Positions 33,426-43,715 of a DNA stretch of 64,000 bases are shown in pieces. The first letter of the stretch is position 1, and every line of letters starts with the position of its first letter. Source of the stretch: Fibrobacter succinogenes. Lineage in GTDB: Bacteria > Fibrobacterota > Fibrobacteria > Fibrobacterales > Fibrobacteraceae. Position numbers and translations under genes: made by a program. Where the stretch lies: NCBI GenBank assembly GCA_902794535.1, contig CADBHQ010000006.1, positions 1 through 64,000 on the forward strand. Direction: 5' to 3'. Below the pieces are notes generated by a model, which saw only the letters and a program-made list of their open reading frames with translations, was not told the DNA's origin and did not search any database.

Positions 33426-34427
33426 TTACTTCACCGAGATGCTACGGACAGCGCGGCCCTGCTTTACCATGTAAATGCCGGAATTGTACTTGGCCTTGAT
33501 GGCTGCATTCAGGGATTCTGCGTCAGCCGTTTCAAAAGAGCCGAGGTACTTGCCTTGAGCGTCAAACACGAGCGACTTGCTGTTGTCGGCCGTCATAGAG
33601 CGAATACCCTTGATTGCATCCGTCGAGCTACTGGATTCAGGTTCAGCAGAAGAACTGGACTGTTCAGCGCCTTCGATATAGACCTTGGCATAGGGGAAGT
33701 CGTATTCGCCCTTGGCATTAGCACCGCTGTTGCTTCCGGCTTCGCCGAGAATCTTGGCTTCGTGCATCTTACCCATCTTCATGCCAAGTTCTTCCCACTT
33801 TTTGAAGTGAGCGGTAATGTCGATAGTACCGCAATCGCGCTTTGACTTACGGACGCTGAAATACTGCTTAAAGTATTTATTGTCACCATCAATGGAATAA
33901 GAGGTGCGGTCACCTTCGTAAACCGTATACTGGGCACCATCGATTTCAAAATCGCCGTGATTCTTTGCAGAAGCACCCTGAGCAACCCACGAGCCAGGCA
34001 TATACTGGCTACCGGTGTTATCCACAATGTACCATTCCACCAAGGGTTCACGGGTCCAGCCATAAATGCCGATGTAGGAATAGTCGATTCCAGAAAGACC
34101 GCTCTTGACCAGCTTGAAGTCCGCCTTCATGTGACCGATTTCTTCGTGAGTCTTATCGCTATTGAAAGCAAGACCCGTACGGCACAGGTAGTCCTTGGCA
34201 CCTGTCATCTTGCAGTTAAGGGAGCCGTCGGAATAGAACGTCGCAGAACCACCGTTGCCGCCTTCGTTCCAAAGTTCGTAACCAACGTCGCCGATAGTTC
34301 CGACCTTGTTCGTAGACACTTCCACGGATTCACCGCTATGGGTTGTCGTATTGCAGAAATCCTGAGCAAAGGCATTTGCCGTCAAAACACAAGTGGCAAT
34401 TAAGCCGAATTTAAGAATTGTTCTCAT
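33426..34427 (-). CDS. Secreted GH11 endo-1,4-beta-xylanase with T9SS-like tail
   Basis: Extracellular xylanase of glycoside hydrolase family 11 (333 residues). A signal peptide is cleaved near AFAQ. The catalytic domain (about 25-255) shows the nucleophile motif PLVEWYIVDN (Glu 131) and the acid/base motif ILGEAGSNSGA (Glu 229), plus VYEGDRTSYSI. A short serine linker follows, then a C-terminal domain ending RSISVK, like the other T9SS-type tails in this window. ATG 34427 is chosen for the aaggaagg site and signal peptide. It lies 28 bases after the hybrid kinase gene with no terminator between, so it is probably the last gene of that signalling operon. Confidence 0.93.
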   Translation of the reverse strand: MRTILKFGLIATCVLTANAFAQDFCNTTTHSGESVEVSTNKVGTIGDVGYELWNEGGNGGSATFYSDGSLNCKMTGAKDYLCRTGLAFNSDKTHEEIGHMKADFKLVKSGLSGIDYSYIGIYGWTREPLVEWYIVDNTGSQYMPGSWVAQGASAKNHGDFEIDGAQYTVYEGDRTSYSIDGDNKYFKQYFSVRKSKRDCGTIDITAHFKKWEELGMKMGKMHEAKILGEAGSNSGANAKGEYDFPYAKVYIEGAEQSSSSAEPESSSSTDAIKGIRSMTADNSKSLVFDAQGKYLGSFETADAESLNAAIKAKYNSGIYMVKQGRAVRSISVK

Positions 34428-34455
34428 ATACACCTTCCTTTGGTTTAAAAGCAAT

Positions 34456-36984
34456 TTAACAAAATTCTGTACGAAGCAATCGAATCAACGCCGTATATTT
34501 CTGTATAAACGCTTCGTGATTCTTTTTCACAAAGTCAAAATCGCCTTCTTTGCAAGCCATTTCGAGCGCCTTGGCATCTTCTGACACTTTTATCGCTCCA
34601 ATTGTAAGAGAAGTACTTTTTACAGCATGCACTGTAATACGGTAATATTCAAAATCTTCTTTACTAAAAGCCTCCATCAATTCTTCTGTTTTGTCTGCAC
34701 TGACATATTCACCAAGCATTTCCTTATAAAATTTCTGATCATTCATGCAATAGGCAAGGCCTGTTGCCTCGTCCAAGAAATCGGACAACTTTGTTGAAGA
34801 CTGCACCGCCGGCTTTTCGTTTTCAGCGTTCGCACTTTCTACAGCGGAATTCTTTGCAACAGACTTAACCAATTCTTTAGGCAAGAACTTCTTGAGGCAA
34901 GAAAGCAAAACCTCTTCGCGAATCGGCTTTGCAATATAATCCGAGAAACCTTCATCCATGTACTGATTTTTGGCGTCGACCACAGCATTTGCGGTAAGCA
35001 TCACGACAGGTGTATTCGTATTCGGACTCTTTGCAAGTTGTCTCATCTGGCGGAACGCTTCGATACCATCCATCACAGGCATCATGTGATCCAAGAATAC
35101 AACATCGTAGTGATTCTTTTCAATAAGTTTCAAGGCTTCGGCCCCATTGATCGCCGTATCAATCTGAATCTTGGTATCTTTGAGAAGGCCCGCAAAAACC
35201 TTCAGGTTCATTTGCATGTCGTCAGCCAAAAGAACTCTTGCATCAGGCGCAATAAACTTTTCGTGAGCAGCATCCATAACATTCACCTGCTGCTTGTACA
35301 ACTTATAAAAATCGCCTAGAGGTTTTTCATCGCTCACCTGTTGCATCAAATGGACCTTGAAGGTAGACCCTTCGCCATAAACACTGTCTACGCTTATAAA
35401 GCCGCCCATCATATCAACCAACTGCTTGGTCAGATTCAAACCAAGTCCCGTACCTTCAATGTTACGGTTTCGTTTTTCATCGAGGCGGACAAAGTCCCTG
35501 AAAAGTTTTCCGACATCCTTTTCACGAATACCGATGCCCGTATCCTTCACATGAATAAAGAGCTCCACCTGATCGCCTTTGTTTCCCTGCATGGGGTCTA
35601 CTTCGACTTTTTCCGTCCAAACAGAGAGCGTGACTGTACCTTCGTTCGTGTACTTGACCGCATTCGAAAGCAGATTGTTAATAATCTGTCTAATACGAAC
35701 TTCATCGCCAAACAAAGCTGCCGGAATTTCAGGAGAAATATCCATCACCAATTCCAAGTTTTTATCTTTGGCACGAATGGCAACCATATTGTAGCAATCA
35801 TTCAATACATTGAATACGCTATACGTTACCGGCAAAATTTCCATCTTGCCCGATTCAATTTTCGAAATATCCAAAATATCATTAACGAGCGAAAGCAGCG
35901 TCTGCCCGGCGCTCTGAATATTCAAGGCATAGTCACGCAACGATTCGTCTTTGCATTCCTTAAGGAGCATCGAATCCATACCCAAAATGCCATTAATCGG
36001 CGTACGAATTTCATGACTCATGTTGGCAAGGAATATACTTTTCGCCTTGCTCGCACTTTCGGCATTTTCTTTTTCGCGAAGCAGTTCCTTATTTTCACGA
36101 GCCTTCTTTTCTGACACAACCACATAAATCATGGCTATCGAGAACATGAATATCAAAAGGCCGAACACCCAAATAATCAAAAATGAAATATCATCTTTTT
36201 CAGACGCCACCACATCTGCGGGCACCACCCCCGTCAAGACAACGCCCGGCAACTTAAGGTCTGCAACAAAGTAATAATATTCAACCCCATCAACCTCTAA
36301 ATTTGCAGCCGAGGCAATAGATACATTCAAGCCGCTTGCAAGTTTTTCGCGAACCGCCTGGTAGCCTCTTTTGCCCCAGAGCAACGACTTCCCCAACGCC
36401 TCATTATCGGAATCAATAATGATTTCATCTTTTGAATCTCGCAAAACGGCATAACCCTTGCCGCCATATGAAACCACTCCAAAATTCTTGATAATGAATT
36501 CTTCCTTGAAAAGGCGGAACAACACATACTTGATATTTTTCCCGCTATACACCGGAACCGAGAACATGAGTCCCTTTCCTTTGCAATAGCTGATATATTT
36601 GGCTCCGTGAAACGACTCGGAAAAGCCCTTGAAATCGGCAAAGCGAATATCATGATCGCCGCCCGAATAAACAATCTTGTCATTTAAGGCCATTACGCCG
36701 TAATAGAATTCCCCATTCGGATCTTCCAAAGTGGAAAGCATTCGATCAATATTATACATGTTGGCAGAAAGCCCCGCCGAAATTCCGACCAAGGATTTCA
36801 ACTGTAGCACAAGCCTTTCACCGGTCGCTTCAGCATAGTTTTCCGCCTGGAAAGCAACCTGTTTTTCGACATAACTTTGAAACAGGCTCGAAAACTTAAT
36901 GCGTAATAATCCCCCAACCAAAAGGAGAATCAACACAAAAAATAAAAGACCAATTAGAGGACGTACACCAAATTTTTTAATCAT
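34456..36984 (-). CDS. Hybrid sensor histidine kinase with Cache-like sensor, receiver and HPt (HK1)
   Basis: Inner-membrane hybrid kinase of 842 residues. Membrane segments at about 10-27 and 267-289 enclose a periplasmic domain of about 230 residues resembling a double Cache sensor. Then come a coiled coil, HisKA with His near 324 ([19 protein letters not shown]), an ATPase domain (NNLLSNAVKYTNEG, KDTGIGI, GTGLGL), a receiver (ARVLLADDMQMNL, acceptor Asp in [13 protein letters not shown]) and an HPt domain with its His in VHAVKSTSL. The TGA of the BMP-type gene overlaps its ATG. From HisKA to HPt it is paralogous to HK2 (39174-41390). Confidence 0.92.
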   Translation of the reverse strand: MIKKFGVRPLIGLLFFVLILLLVGGLLRIKFSSLFQSYVEKQVAFQAENYAEATGERLVLQLKSLVGISAGLSANMYNIDRMLSTLEDPNGEFYYGVMALNDKIVYSGGDHDIRFADFKGFSESFHGAKYISYCKGKGLMFSVPVYSGKNIKYVLFRLFKEEFIIKNFGVVSYGGKGYAVLRDSKDEIIIDSDNEALGKSLLWGKRGYQAVREKLASGLNVSIASAANLEVDGVEYYYFVADLKLPGVVLTGVVPADVVASEKDDISFLIIWVFGLLIFMFSIAMIYVVVSEKKARENKELLREKENAESASKAKSIFLANMSHEIRTPINGILGMDSMLLKECKDESLRDYALNIQSAGQTLLSLVNDILDISKIESGKMEILPVTYSVFNVLNDCYNMVAIRAKDKNLELVMDISPEIPAALFGDEVRIRQIINNLLSNAVKYTNEGTVTLSVWTEKVEVDPMQGNKGDQVELFIHVKDTGIGIREKDVGKLFRDFVRLDEKRNRNIEGTGLGLNLTKQLVDMMGGFISVDSVYGEGSTFKVHLMQQVSDEKPLGDFYKLYKQQVNVMDAAHEKFIAPDARVLLADDMQMNLKVFAGLLKDTKIQIDTAINGAEALKLIEKNHYDVVFLDHMMPVMDGIEAFRQMRQLAKSPNTNTPVVMLTANAVVDAKNQYMDEGFSDYIAKPIREEVLLSCLKKFLPKELVKSVAKNSAVESANAENEKPAVQSSTKLSDFLDEATGLAYCMNDQKFYKEMLGEYVSADKTEELMEAFSKEDFEYYRITVHAVKSTSLTIGAIKVSEDAKALEMACKEGDFDFVKKNHEAFIQKYTALIRLLRTEFC

Positions 36985-38087
36985 TGCTCAACCACGCCAT
37001 TGATAAGCCATTCCATTTCACTACGCAAGGCGTCATCACTAATTGTTTCACCTTCTTCACAACGGACATGTCCGTTGTTATCGACAATCTTACCCGTGAA
37101 AACATGATAACCATCCTTAATTCTTTGAATGGTATTTTGAATCCGGACCTTAATGGAATCAGGAATTTCGTTCGAATAAAAAGCAAGACCTACAGCATCT
37201 TTATCAAGTCCAAACCAGTAATCCATATTTTCCGTATTTTTATTCTGGAAGAAATCCTGGAACACACCCTTGTAAATAATATTCCAATTAACATTTATAG
37301 AGCTCAACATTTTAGGAGAGTAATAATTTTTTTCAACGTGGTTTCCAATAGAATACACCCCTCGGGCTTCAGCAACCTCAACAACATGCGAACGATCCTG
37401 ATGTAACGAAATCACGTCTACATTAAAACTATCGATTAACGCATTCGCAGCTTCAGTTTCAATTTCTTCATTATCCCAGAAATGAGTCCAGCGCAAATAC
37501 ACCTGAACTTTCGGATTCACGCTTTGTGCGCCAATGGCAAATGCGTCGATTCCCCTATAGACTTCGCTATTTTTCATGGCAGCCACATAACCGACATGAT
37601 TCGTCTTGGTCATGGCTCCCGCTATAATGCCCGCAAGGTACCTGGCTTGATAAGTTCGGGCAAAATAAGGCTTATAATTGGGCGCTTTAAATTTCCAATC
37701 ACCACCATAGAATGTCACATCCGGATGCGCCCCGATAACGCCATCTATCTTTACAGGATAATTATAGCTCGTCAGAACAATGATTTTGATACTGTCGGCA
37801 ATCATGTCTTTTACGACTTTTGCAAGCGGCGCCGTTTCTTCGGGCACATCAATTGCCACAACCATTTGTGCGCCTAGGCTATCACATGCAATTTTTGCTC
37901 CCTTGTAATGAGCTTCATTCCAACCATTGTCAGCCGTATCGCTTAAAAGAATAAAACCTACGCGAAGTTTTTGAGCAACCGACTTTTGCAAGTTCTTATC
38001 ATTGCCGGCCTTTTCAAAAGTCATATACAGCAATGTAAAGAATGCCAAAACCGCAATAATTGCAGCGACCGTAATTCTACTCTTCAT
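36981..38087 (-). CDS. Membrane-anchored BMP-family binding protein (copy 1)
   Basis: A 368-residue protein with one N-terminal membrane segment (about 5-24) and no lipobox, then a periplasmic binding domain of the BMP/PnrA (Med) family: LRVGFILLSDTADNGWNEAHYKGA, HPDVTFYGGDW, YQARYLAGIIAGAMTKTNHVGYVAA and VYRGIDAFAIGAQSVNP. Soluble family members bind nucleosides for ABC importers, but no permease or ATPase is encoded nearby. With a hybrid kinase directly downstream, a sensory ligand-binding role is more likely than transport. Its start overlaps the preceding gene by 11 bases. Confidence 0.88.
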   Translation of the reverse strand: MKSRITVAAIIAVLAFFTLLYMTFEKAGNDKNLQKSVAQKLRVGFILLSDTADNGWNEAHYKGAKIACDSLGAQMVVAIDVPEETAPLAKVVKDMIADSIKIIVLTSYNYPVKIDGVIGAHPDVTFYGGDWKFKAPNYKPYFARTYQARYLAGIIAGAMTKTNHVGYVAAMKNSEVYRGIDAFAIGAQSVNPKVQVYLRWTHFWDNEEIETEAANALIDSFNVDVISLHQDRSHVVEVAEARGVYSIGNHVEKNYYSPKMLSSINVNWNIIYKGVFQDFFQNKNTENMDYWFGLDKDAVGLAFYSNEIPDSIKVRIQNTIQRIKDGYHVFTGKIVDNNGHVRCEEGETISDDALRSEMEWLINGVVEQ

Positions 38088-39177
38088 CTATGGTTACCCC
38101 CTTCACAAACCAATTAAAATTATTCAGCATGTCCGTATCAGACATGGTCTCGCCCTCGTTTATACGAATCACTCCCGTATTGTCTTCTATAGGGCCATAA
38201 AAAACATCAAAAGATCCATTCTGGATTTTTTCTCGTTCGCTTTCAACTAACGCAATAGCCTCTGGATTCACATGACTAGTGAACGGCGACAAATCGATAA
38301 CGCCAGAATTGATTCCTTCCCAATAGCGTTTGCTTACGAATCTCTTTTTGAGCACATCAAAAATATGCGGGATATAAAATTTTTCCCAGCGCCATACCGG
38401 AGCCGTCAAAAAATGATCTGGATACAAATCCGCATTGTCCAAATTGTAGCCCACAATCCACACCCCAAGAGAATCGGCAATGCGCATGGGAGTTTGGCTA
38501 TCGACATGTTTTGCAAGAACATCTATCGAATCGTTCGCCAAAAGAGCCCGTGTCGCTTGGGCGCAGACCTTGTCGTTATTCCAGGATTTTGTCCAACGCA
38601 CAATCACGCTCGCATCGGGATTGGCCTTCTTGACGCCTAAAGTAAACGCATTGATTCCACGAATTACTTCAGGAATATCGTATGCGGCTACATAGCCTAT
38701 TTTCCCGGTTTTACTTTGCATGCCGGCCACAATGCCCGAAAGGTAGCGCATTTGGTACATACGGCCAAAGAAAGTCGCCACATTCGGAGCCGTCTTTATA
38801 CCGGACGCATGGAAAAACTTCACATCAGGGTGTCTGACAGCAACATTCTGAATATAGGGGCCAAACTGGAACGAATTAAGAATGAGCACCTTTACACCCG
38901 CAGCAATAAGGCCTTCCATTACCGCTTCAGACGTTCTATCGGTCGGAATCTGTTCACGGAACAAGACATCTAGATTCAATTTCTCAGCAGCCTTTTTCAT
39001 GCCCTCGTAATGCGATTGTCCCCAACTATGGTCATCAATCGTGCCGTGCATAATCATCGCGATTTTTGTCTTTTCGCGGGTGATATCGGTATTCTTCTTT
39101 TTCACATTGACGGTGAACAAACCGGCTAAAATAACGGCGATAATTACAGTCGGAATAACATAGATGAGTTTCATCAT
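38077..39177 (-). CDS. Membrane-anchored BMP-family binding protein (copy 2)
   Basis: A 366-residue paralogue of the previous gene, with the same plan: one N-terminal membrane segment (about 4-23), then a BMP-family domain with [61 protein letters not shown] and [17 protein letters not shown]. Both copies share the C-terminal stretch G-x-I-x-D-N-x-G-x-[IV]-R with EGE[TS]. There is no lipobox. The start codon lies inside the end of the HK2 gene (TGATGATG region), so translation is coupled. Likely a ligand sensor paired with HK2. Confidence 0.88.
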   Translation of the reverse strand: MMKLIYVIPTVIIAVILAGLFTVNVKKKNTDITREKTKIAMIMHGTIDDHSWGQSHYEGMKKAAEKLNLDVLFREQIPTDRTSEAVMEGLIAAGVKVLILNSFQFGPYIQNVAVRHPDVKFFHASGIKTAPNVATFFGRMYQMRYLSGIVAGMQSKTGKIGYVAAYDIPEVIRGINAFTLGVKKANPDASVIVRWTKSWNNDKVCAQATRALLANDSIDVLAKHVDSQTPMRIADSLGVWIVGYNLDNADLYPDHFLTAPVWRWEKFYIPHIFDVLKKRFVSKRYWEGINSGVIDLSPFTSHVNPEAIALVESEREKIQNGSFDVFYGPIEDNTGVIRINEGETMSDTDMLNNFNWFVKGVTIDEE

Positions 39178-41390
39178 GCACCTCCTGCAAGGTACTCAGA
39201 AAGCTTATCTAAAATTTTCTTATAGTCCGCCATGCATATTTCATGCTGTTCGCGAACAAAGTCAAAATTTCCTTCTTTGCAAGCATTTTCGAGAGCCTTG
39301 GACATTTCCGAAAGTTTCACCGCCCCAATCGTAAGAGATGTGCTCTTGAGCGAATGAATGACTATGCGATAATGATCGAAATCACTTCTAGAAAAAGACT
39401 TTTCCAAATCAGAACGGCGGTCATTTTTCACATATTCCAAAAGCATTTCATGGTAGAACTTTTTGTCGTTCATACAATAGCCAAGCCCTGTCGCCACATC
39501 TAGAATTTCAGAAAGCCCGCCCACGGTTCGTGGGCTTTCAACGGTCTCAGCAGCCTTGCTATCCGAACTTTCGCTTTCGACAATCAAATCTTGCGGCAAG
39601 TATTTCTTTACTATCGAAAGCAACACTTCTTCACGAATAGGCTTTGTAATGTAGTCGGTAAAGCCCGCCTGCATATAGGAATCCTTCGCGCCGACAACCG
39701 CATTGGCCGTAAGCATGACCACAGGCGTTTTATTGATATCAAAGTCCTTCAATTCCCTCATGCACTGGAGCGTTTCAATGCCGTCCATCACGGGCATCAT
39801 GTGGTCCAAGAGAATCAAGTCGTAACGATTTTCTTCGACAAGAGTAAGAGCATCTTCGCCATTCGTCGCGGTGTCAATATTTATTTCAGTTTCCTTAAGG
39901 AGTCCGCTGACAACTTTCAGGTTCATGGCCACATCGTCAACCACCAAAAGTTTGGCCTTACTCGCCTTAAACTTTTTCGCACCCGAAGTGACCGAAATAA
40001 ATTCCTTATGGCGTTCCATAAAGTTGCCAATAGGAGCATCATCCTTGACCACCTGCGGAATATGGACCTCGAACACGGAGCCAGAACCGTACACGCTCTT
40101 GACCAAAATACGGCCACCCATCATTTCAACCAATTTCTTGGTCAGATTCAGTCCAAGGCCCGTTCCCTCAATATTTCTATTACGATCCAAATCAATTCGT
40201 TCAAAGCTCTGGAACAATTTATCACGGTCCACAGAACGAATGCCGATTCCGGTATCCGCCACCACAATTACAAGCTCAATCTTGTGTACATCCTCTTCGT
40301 CCGGTAAATTTCTGAAATCAACAGACAAATCTACCGTTCCCTTGGGCGTGTACTTGATAGCATTCGAAAGCAGATTGTTCACAATCTGGCGCAAGCGAAC
40401 TTCGTCGCCTTCGAGCATCGACGGAATTTTCGGGCTCACGTTGACATCGAATTCCAGATTCTTACTTTGGGCGCGCGGATTTGCAACACAATAGCAATCG
40501 TTCAATACAGCAAACAAATCGTACTCGCCCACCAGAAGTTCCATTTTGCCTGATTCAATTTTCGTGATATCCAAAACATCGTTCACCAGCGAAAGAAGCG
40601 TGTGTCCTGCATTCTGAATATTCTGGGCATAATCGCGCAAGGTTTCGTCTTTGCATTCCTTCAGCAACATGGTGTTCATGCCCAAAATGCCATTAATCGG
40701 CGTTCGAATTTCATGACTCATATTGGCAAGGAAAAAGCTCTTGGCCATATTCGCAGACTCTGCATTCTTTCTCGCCGCTTCAGCCTCGGCCCATGCCTTG
40801 CTCAATTCATCGGAACGTTGCGCTTTTTCACGAGCGTTATTCAAATTTTCTAGCATGGTATGCGTTAAGCGCGCAATCACGATACACAGAATCGTCATCA
40901 CAATAGATTCTATCAAAAATCCCGCACACCTCGACACCCACCAAAGCGTATCTGTTTCAAACTCACCATGGTTTGCACCATGCGCTCTAAAATAAAGCGA
41001 AACAACAATCAATAAGTAGCTAACAATCGAAATCTTGAGCGTAAAAGCCGCATTAAAAAACAACAGGCTTGTCACCATGGCAAGAGTGTAAGTCATGTAT
41101 ATGCCAATATTTTCATTGGTTGCAAGCATCGCGATAATACTTGCCATTCCAAGCACGCAAAAATACCGGCGCAACGTGAGCGGAGCGTTCATGCGTTCGG
41201 TAAAAGTGGGAAGCCACAAAATCACGAACGCAATACCTGTTAAAACGTTCAACTCAAAATAATTGATTTTAAACAAATGAACAATATTTCCCAAATAAAT
41301 CAAAGGAAACATCGCCCAAAGCCAGCGCATTACTCGCGTGAGTTTCTTTAAGACTCGGCGATCATTCTCTTCAAAAATATCATTACCCAT
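39174..41390 (-). CDS. Hybrid sensor histidine kinase with six-helix membrane domain (HK2)
   Basis: Hybrid kinase of 738 residues. The N-terminus has about six membrane segments (between residues 23 and 175) and little periplasmic sequence, unlike HK1. A coiled coil leads to HisKA (His near 226, [19 protein letters not shown]), the ATPase domain ([27 protein letters not shown]), a receiver ([13 protein letters not shown], acceptor Asp in [13 protein letters not shown]) and an HPt domain ([17 protein letters not shown]). ATG 41390 is chosen because of the gagggg site and because the frame's upstream part would overlap the neighbouring gene. It probably takes its signal from a BMP-type partner. 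Confidence 0.92.
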   Translation of the reverse strand: MGNDIFEENDRRVLKKLTRVMRWLWAMFPLIYLGNIVHLFKINYFELNVLTGIAFVILWLPTFTERMNAPLTLRRYFCVLGMASIIAMLATNENIGIYMTYTLAMVTSLLFFNAAFTLKISIVSYLLIVVSLYFRAHGANHGEFETDTLWWVSRCAGFLIESIVMTILCIVIARLTHTMLENLNNAREKAQRSDELSKAWAEAEAARKNAESANMAKSFFLANMSHEIRTPINGILGMNTMLLKECKDETLRDYAQNIQNAGHTLLSLVNDVLDITKIESGKMELLVGEYDLFAVLNDCYCVANPRAQSKNLEFDVNVSPKIPSMLEGDEVRLRQIVNNLLSNAIKYTPKGTVDLSVDFRNLPDEEDVHKIELVIVVADTGIGIRSVDRDKLFQSFERIDLDRNRNIEGTGLGLNLTKKLVEMMGGRILVKSVYGSGSVFEVHIPQVVKDDAPIGNFMERHKEFISVTSGAKKFKASKAKLLVVDDVAMNLKVVSGLLKETEINIDTATNGEDALTLVEENRYDLILLDHMMPVMDGIETLQCMRELKDFDINKTPVVMLTANAVVGAKDSYMQAGFTDYITKPIREEVLLSIVKKYLPQDLIVESESSDSKAAETVESPRTVGGLSEILDVATGLGYCMNDKKFYHEMLLEYVKNDRRSDLEKSFSRSDFDHYRIVIHSLKSTSLTIGAVKLSEMSKALENACKEGNFDFVREQHEICMADYKKILDKLSEYLAGGA

Positions 41391-41412
41391 AGTCGGCTCC
41401 CCTCGACTAATT

Positions 41413-42483
41413 TTATACGGCGTGTCCGTCGTCACGCATCTCGTAATGGGAATCGTCATCAATCATCTTGAGCATTATATCGGCAAAATCAGGATCGAAT
41501 TGTAGACCGCGACCTTTCACGATTTCTTCGCGCACGACATTTTGCGGAAGCGCCGAACGATAACTGCGTCGACTAGTCATGGCATCGTAGGCATCGGCCA
41601 CGGCAATAATACGAGCAATTTCCGGAATGTTATAACCCGACAATCCTTCGGGGTAGCCCTTGCCATCAAAGCGCTCATGGTGGTAATGCGCTCCGATTTC
41701 AATATTCGGCATTTCAGAAATGTTCTTCAAAATTTCGACACCGATACTCGGGTGCTGCTTGATTGTCTCATATTCCTCGTCGGTCAGTTTAGAACTCTTG
41801 TTCAGAATATTATCCGGAACTCCAATTTTTCCGATATCATGCAAAAGCGCCACGATGTAGATTTCATCTTGGTACTCGATTGGCTTACCTGCACGGAGCG
41901 CAATTTCTCTGCTGTATTTAGCCACACGGCTAGAATGACCGTTCGTGTAGCGGTCTTTGGCATCGATTGTCGACGCAAGCGTTTTGACAACCTGCAACGA
42001 AAGCATTTGAAGCTTATGCTGACTTTCCTTAAGTTCAGCAGTGCGTCGCACCACTTCGCTTTCAAGAGAATCCTGCAACTTTTGCAGAGACAGAATGCGT
42101 TTGATTCTTTCCAAAACAACTTCAGGAACCAAAGGCTTTTGGATATAGTCCTGAGCGCCTTCCTTAAACACCCGGACCTCCGTCTCACGGTCGCTGTCCG
42201 CGGTCAAGAACACCACCGGCAAGCCATCACAGGTTTTAATCTTCCGTATTTCCAACAGAAGTTCAAACCCATTCATGTCGGGCATGTGCACATCCAAAAG
42301 TGCTAGTGCAGGCCGTTCTTTCGAAAGGTATGCAAGCGCCTCTTTGTATGACTGAGCCAACACAACATTGTACGCCGAGCTCAACATGTGCTCGGCGAAC
42401 CTCAAGTTCATGCGGTCGTCATCAACCACCAAGACCGTTTCTTTGGTGCTGGGCGCCTCGTTATTGTTATACGGAACCACCAT
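41413..42483 (-). CDS. Response regulator with HD-GYP c-di-GMP phosphodiesterase domain
   Basis: Cytosolic RpfG-like protein of 356 residues. The receiver domain (about 15-130) has [11 protein letters not shown], the acceptor Asp in [13 protein letters not shown], and FLTAD and QKPL. After a coiled coil, the HD-GYP domain keeps the metal and signature residues: [49 protein letters not shown] (the GYP motif) and [11 protein letters not shown]. It should hydrolyse c-di-GMP when phosphorylated. It is the first gene of the kinase/BMP operon and so the likely output of HK1 and HK2. Confidence 0.92.
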   Translation of the reverse strand: MVVPYNNNEAPSTKETVLVVDDDRMNLRFAEHMLSSAYNVVLAQSYKEALAYLSKERPALALLDVHMPDMNGFELLLEIRKIKTCDGLPVVFLTADSDRETEVRVFKEGAQDYIQKPLVPEVVLERIKRILSLQKLQDSLESEVVRRTAELKESQHKLQMLSLQVVKTLASTIDAKDRYTNGHSSRVAKYSREIALRAGKPIEYQDEIYIVALLHDIGKIGVPDNILNKSSKLTDEEYETIKQHPSIGVEILKNISEMPNIEIGAHYHHERFDGKGYPEGLSGYNIPEIARIIAVADAYDAMTSRRSYRSALPQNVVREEIVKGRGLQFDPDFADIMLKMIDDDSHYEMRDDGHAV

Positions 42484-42618
42484 GTTAAAATCCCTTTACA
42501 CATACTAAATATATATTAGAATCGAGCCTTTCGGAGCCATGTGTTATAAAAATATTGTGAAAATGTGACGAAATTATCACAACATCACACAAAATACCGA
42601 TTTTTGAGGAATTTAGCC
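42484..42618. promoter_or_regulatory. Divergent promoter region, signalling operon / GH16 glucanase
   Basis: These 135 AT-rich bases lie between the HD-GYP gene (minus) and the GH16 gene (plus) and must hold both start regions. A gagga ribosome site precedes the GH16 ATG. I cannot define promoter boxes. The shared region suggests joint control of the sensors and the glucanase. Confidence 0.4.
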
Positions 42619-43713
42619 ATGTTTTTGTTACGCTTTAGACATTTCATTCTATGCGCAGGCACTATTTTTACCATCGCAGCCTGCTCCTCGGACTCCTCAT
42701 CTAGCACAGAATATCCTGATCAATGGGATCCATATCCCGAAACACCCTCCAGCAGTTCTTCGATTGCAACAGAAGATTCCGGCTCAAAGGTCGGAACGCA
42801 ATCCTCTAGTTCCGCAGAGCTGGTTGCAAGCTGTTCAAGTGAAATCGCAACTAGCTCGAGCGATGCCTCAAGCAGTTCCAGCGAAGCGGCAAATTCTTCC
42901 GCCGCAGACATCAACAGTTCTAGCGAAGCCGCTAGCAGTTCAAGTGAAGCAGCGAGCATCGCTAGCAGCTCCAGCGAGATCCTTTCAAGCGACAGCCAAT
43001 ACCTCTGGCACGACGAATTCGACGGCGACGGCGTCGATACCGACAAATGGACTTTTGAAATCGGCACAGGTGCAAGCGGCTGGGGCAACAACGAATGGGA
43101 ATACTACACCAACCGCAAAGAAAACGCCTACGTGCAAGACGGCATTTTGCACATTCGCGCAAACAAAGAAGACTTTGAGGGTTCCAAGTACACCTCGGCC
43201 CGCATTATCACCAAGGACAAGTTTAGCTTCACCTACGGCACCGTAGAAGCCCGCATCGCACTCCCTGTGGGCAAAGGCATTTGGCCTGCCTTCTGGCTAC
43301 TCGGCCAGAACATCGACGCCGTAAGCTGGCCCGCCTGCGGCGAAATCGACATCATCGAAACCGTGAACAGCGAAAACATTGTGTACGGCACCAACCATTG
43401 GGCAAACGGCACCGAATACGCGACTTACGGCAACAACACCGGCAATTATCGCGACCAAAAGTTCGAACTCGACGTCACGCAATTCCACAATTACAAATTC
43501 ACATGGGACGAAAAGTACATCCGCATGTTTGTGGATGACTTCATGTACCACGAGATTTTAATTGAAAATAACACCGGCGACACCGAAGAATTCCACAAGC
43601 CGTTCTTCTTTATCTTGAATGTCGCCGTTGCAGGTAACTGGCCCGGATTCGAAGTAGACGACGCTCAATTCCCGAACGAAATGCTCGTCGACTACATTCG
43701 AGTTTCCAAATAA
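42619..43713 (+). CDS. GH16 endo-beta-glucanase (laminarinase-like) lipoprotein
   Basis: Surface lipoprotein of 364 residues. The signal peptide ends in the lipobox TIAAC (Cys 22). A Ser/Ala/Glu-rich linker runs to about 125, then a GH16 domain with the catalytic motif GEIDIIE (Glu 242, Asp 244, Glu 247). The order of motifs (WHDEFDGDGVDTDKW, then WPAFWLLG, the catalytic site, and VDYIRVSK at the end) is that of laminarinase-type beta-1,3-glucanases, not the circularly permuted lichenase known from Fibrobacter succinogenes. ATG 42619 fits the signal peptide and the gagga site. It ends two bases from the convergent GH5 gene. Confidence 0.92.
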   Translation: MFLLRFRHFILCAGTIFTIAACSSDSSSSTEYPDQWDPYPETPSSSSSIATEDSGSKVGTQSSSSAELVASCSSEIATSSSDASSSSSEAANSSAADINSSSEAASSSSEAASIASSSSEILSSDSQYLWHDEFDGDGVDTDKWTFEIGTGASGWGNNEWEYYTNRKENAYVQDGILHIRANKEDFEGSKYTSARIITKDKFSFTYGTVEARIALPVGKGIWPAFWLLGQNIDAVSWPACGEIDIIETVNSENIVYGTNHWANGTEYATYGNNTGNYRDQKFELDVTQFHNYKFTWDEKYIRMFVDDFMYHEILIENNTGDTEEFHKPFFFILNVAVAGNWPGFEVDDAQFPNEMLVDYIRVSK

Positions 43714-43715
43714 TA

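Noticed and set aside
36981..39177. BMP-family genes as ABC transporter components
   Set aside because: No permease or ATPase gene is in the operon, both proteins have membrane anchors without a lipobox, and both sit between hybrid kinases.
42619..43713. Circularly permuted lichenase typical of Fibrobacter succinogenes
   Set aside because: The catalytic GEIDIIE motif and flanking blocks are in the normal, non-permuted order of laminarinase-type GH16.
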